The position numbers were made by a program, and so were the translations under genes. From positions 1 to 5,820 of the forward strand of contig JALHOX010000293.1 of NCBI GenBank assembly GCA_022842805.1: 5,820 bases of DNA. Reading direction: 5' to 3'. Source of the stretch: Phycisphaerae bacterium (lineage in GTDB: Bacteria; Planctomycetota; Phycisphaerae; UBA1845; Fen-1342). Below the pieces are notes generated by a model, which searched no databases, was not told the DNA's origin, and saw only the letters and a program-made list of their open reading frames with translations. Positions 4,873 through 5,820 of this stretch are shown piece after piece. The number at the start of each line of letters is the position of its first letter. Positions within the stretch are counted from its first letter, which is position 1.

Positions 4873-5009
4873 AACAAAGCTGGGTACTCGCAATCTGTGG
4901 GCGGTGGGATTGTTGGTTGAGAACTGCGACTCAACTATTTCGAAATACAATGTGATCATGAAATCTGACCGTGACCAGTTTAAAAGGTGGGCCGTCCCGA
5001 CCGTGGAGA
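4873..5009. other. AT-richer non-coding stretch with small palindromes
   Basis: Between hairpin H5 and the methyltransferase stop, the base composition falls abruptly. It holds GTTGAG (4916-4921) with CTCAAC (4930-4935), an 8-base-loop hairpin, and directly adjoining it the perfect 12-base palindrome TATTTCGAAATA (4936-4947). On the minus strand these lie downstream of the methyltransferase gene, so the hairpin could help end its transcript, although no T-tract follows. ACCCA (4869-4873) and TGGGT (4881-4885) could form an alternative hairpin that competes with H5. No gene is seen. Confidence 0.5.
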
Positions 5010-5666
5010 CTAAGCCCGTCCTTCTTTGGCTCGCTCCGCAATAAGAATGACATCCTGCGTCGACTTCGATGCATTGACCGGACTCGCAACCACTTCCACA
5101 AAATCGACCCTGTACCCCGCTCGCTCAACCATGGAAACCACATCGTCTACGCTTCGATACCTAAGGTAAACCCGATCTCCACTGCTGGTTGTCTCAAACC
5201 CGGACCAACTGGATTCACCCGTCATCGTGGAGAGGTACAGCACGGCTGAATCAGTCAGACTTGCGCTGAGCGAACTGAAAAACCGATTCGCGTCGTCGTC
5301 AGTCAGGTAGCTCAGCCCAAAAGCAAAAGCAGATGCATCAAATAGTCGTCCAAGCTCGCCGATATGCCGACAGTCCTTGACCAGGAACTCCGCGGACGGG
5401 ACCCTGAGCCTGGCCTGCTGAATCATCCCTTCCGCCAGATCGATGCCGACCAGCTTGAGGTCCGGCCGCACCTTCGCCAAATAGGCGGAGACATTGCCCG
5501 GCCCGCACGCCACGTCCAGAACGCTGGCGCCCCGCGGCTCGATTCGTTTCACGAACCGCTCCAGATACTGGTCATAAATGTCCAGGTGAAAGTACTTCTC
5601 GGCATAGCGATCAGCCCACCTGCTGAATGCAGCGACGGACTCGATGCAGAAATCATCGTCTTGCAT
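5010..5666 (-). CDS. Class I SAM-dependent methyltransferase
   Basis: A 218-residue protein with the seven-strand Rossmann-like methyltransferase fold. Motif I is SVLDVACGPGNVSAYL (48-63) and binds SAM; the acidic residue after strand 2 is D76 in LVGIDLAEGMIQQA (72-85), expected to hold the ribose; KDCRHI (97-102) is the adenine-binding region; FAFGLSYL (114-121) is strand 4 with its motif; AVLYLSTMTGE (141-151) is strand 5. The N-terminal FCIESVAAFSRWADRYAEKYFHLDIYDQYL is typical of a small-molecule methyltransferase subgroup that I recall as scattered across phyla, especially Bacteroidetes; the substrate is unknown. Start ATG 5666 has only a weak AGG ahead of it. Instead, GTTAGGC, an attC-type core site, lies five bases upstream. 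The gene is clearly lower in GC (about 53% in a sampled line against about 73% in frr), so transfer is likely. It has no co-oriented neighbour in the window. Confidence 0.92.
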   Translation of the reverse strand: MQDDDFCIESVAAFSRWADRYAEKYFHLDIYDQYLERFVKRIEPRGASVLDVACGPGNVSAYLAKVRPDLKLVGIDLAEGMIQQARLRVPSAEFLVKDCRHIGELGRLFDASAFAFGLSYLTDDDANRFFSSLSASLTDSAVLYLSTMTGESSWSGFETTSSGDRVYLRYRSVDDVVSMVERAGYRVDFVEVVASPVNASKSTQDVILIAERAKEGRA

Positions 5667-5671
5667 GAATC

Positions 5672-5735
5672 GCCTAACGCCCCCGACTCAGCGGACGCAT
5701 GCCATGCCAACGGCTTTTGCGTCGGCAAGTGCTTC
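5672..5735 (-). other. Integron attC-like right end upstream of the methyltransferase
   Basis: On the minus strand GCGTTAGGC (5680-5672) matches the attC R' core GTTRRRY. It is preceded by the L'-like box GCGTCCGCTGA (5698-5688) at the usual short spacing. GACGCA (5694-5699) pairs with TGCGTC (5718-5723), extended by two pairs past a G-G mismatch, and GCC/GGC (5706-5708, 5712-5714) fold inside. The expected far core RYYYAAC near 5730-5740 is not recognisable, so this would be a degenerate or half attC. No integrase gene or second attC is seen in the window. Confidence 0.4.
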
Positions 5736-5807
5736 GCGGGCAGGGCTAAATCCGCCAATCTCCACCGAGCCGCTCCCGCGCGGCATGCCCTTTGCGTCGC
5801 GCAAGCG

Positions 5808-5820
5808 TGTTTCACGTGAA
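5808..5820. promoter_or_regulatory. parS: parS centromere-like site (ParB binding), cut by window end
   Basis: TGTTTCACGTGAA matches the first 13 bases of the widely conserved 16-base parS palindrome TGTTTCACGTGAAACA exactly; the final ACA lies beyond the window. The visible core TTCACGTGAA is itself a perfect 10-base palindrome. ParB loads at such sites and spreads, and with ParA moves the replication origin region during segregation. It lies in non-coding DNA about 140 bases upstream of the methyltransferase start. Confidence 0.8.

Noticed and set aside
4916..4935. GTTGAGA and ACTCAAC as the core sites of a second attC behind the methyltransferase
   Set aside because: The cores occur in the wrong order and too close together (attC needs RYYYAAC first and GTTRRRY last), and one position violates the consensus.
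5549..5815. An 88-codon minus-strand frame reaching the parS side
   Set aside because: It overlaps the methyltransferase start in another frame, crosses the attC-like palindrome and has no family features.
1..5820. CRISPR array, tRNA or rRNA genes
   Set aside because: No regularly spaced direct repeats, no cloverleaf with a conserved TTCGA arm in a plausible context and no rRNA-like stretch were seen.

Overview
The window looks like chromosomal DNA from a high-GC (roughly two-thirds GC) Gram-negative bacterium. A planctomycete-type lineage is most likely. This rests on three things: a Cys4 zinc-binding protein overlapping a LolA/LolB-like lipoprotein gene, a pairing I recall from planctomycete genomes; a ribosome recycling factor gene standing apart from pyrH and tsf; and many dispersed palindromic repeats between genes. 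The lineage call is inference, since no search could be run.

Left to right: the last 25 codons of a plus-strand gene (to 80); an inverted pair of REP-like hairpins each carrying a GTAG end (77-168); a short direct-type repeat; an extended-SDR protein resembling GDP-4-keto-6-deoxymannose reductase but lacking the catalytic Tyr and Lys (minus, 277-1182); a 281-base divergent intergenic region; frr (plus, 1464-2027); a 92-base imperfect stem-loop built from the same short repeat; a probable two-gene operon of zinc protein and lipoprotein (plus, 2151-3798); a convergent six-helix membrane protein (minus, 3892-4461); a 548-base non-coding stretch with a C-tract cluster, five hairpins and an AT-richer part (4462-5009); a SAM-dependent methyltransferase of clearly lower GC (minus, 5010-5666); an integron attC-like right end directly before its start; and, at the last bases, 13 of the 16 bases of a consensus parS site (5808-5820).

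The genes do not form one pathway. frr is translation housekeeping. The zinc protein and lipoprotein are translationally coupled and probably act together at the cell envelope. The methyltransferase looks acquired. The parS match suggests the window lies in the origin-proximal part of the chromosome. The most distinctive content is the intergenic DNA: at least two unrelated families of small structured repeats sit at gene ends, in two cases within a few bases of a stop codon, and one even contributes the stop codon.
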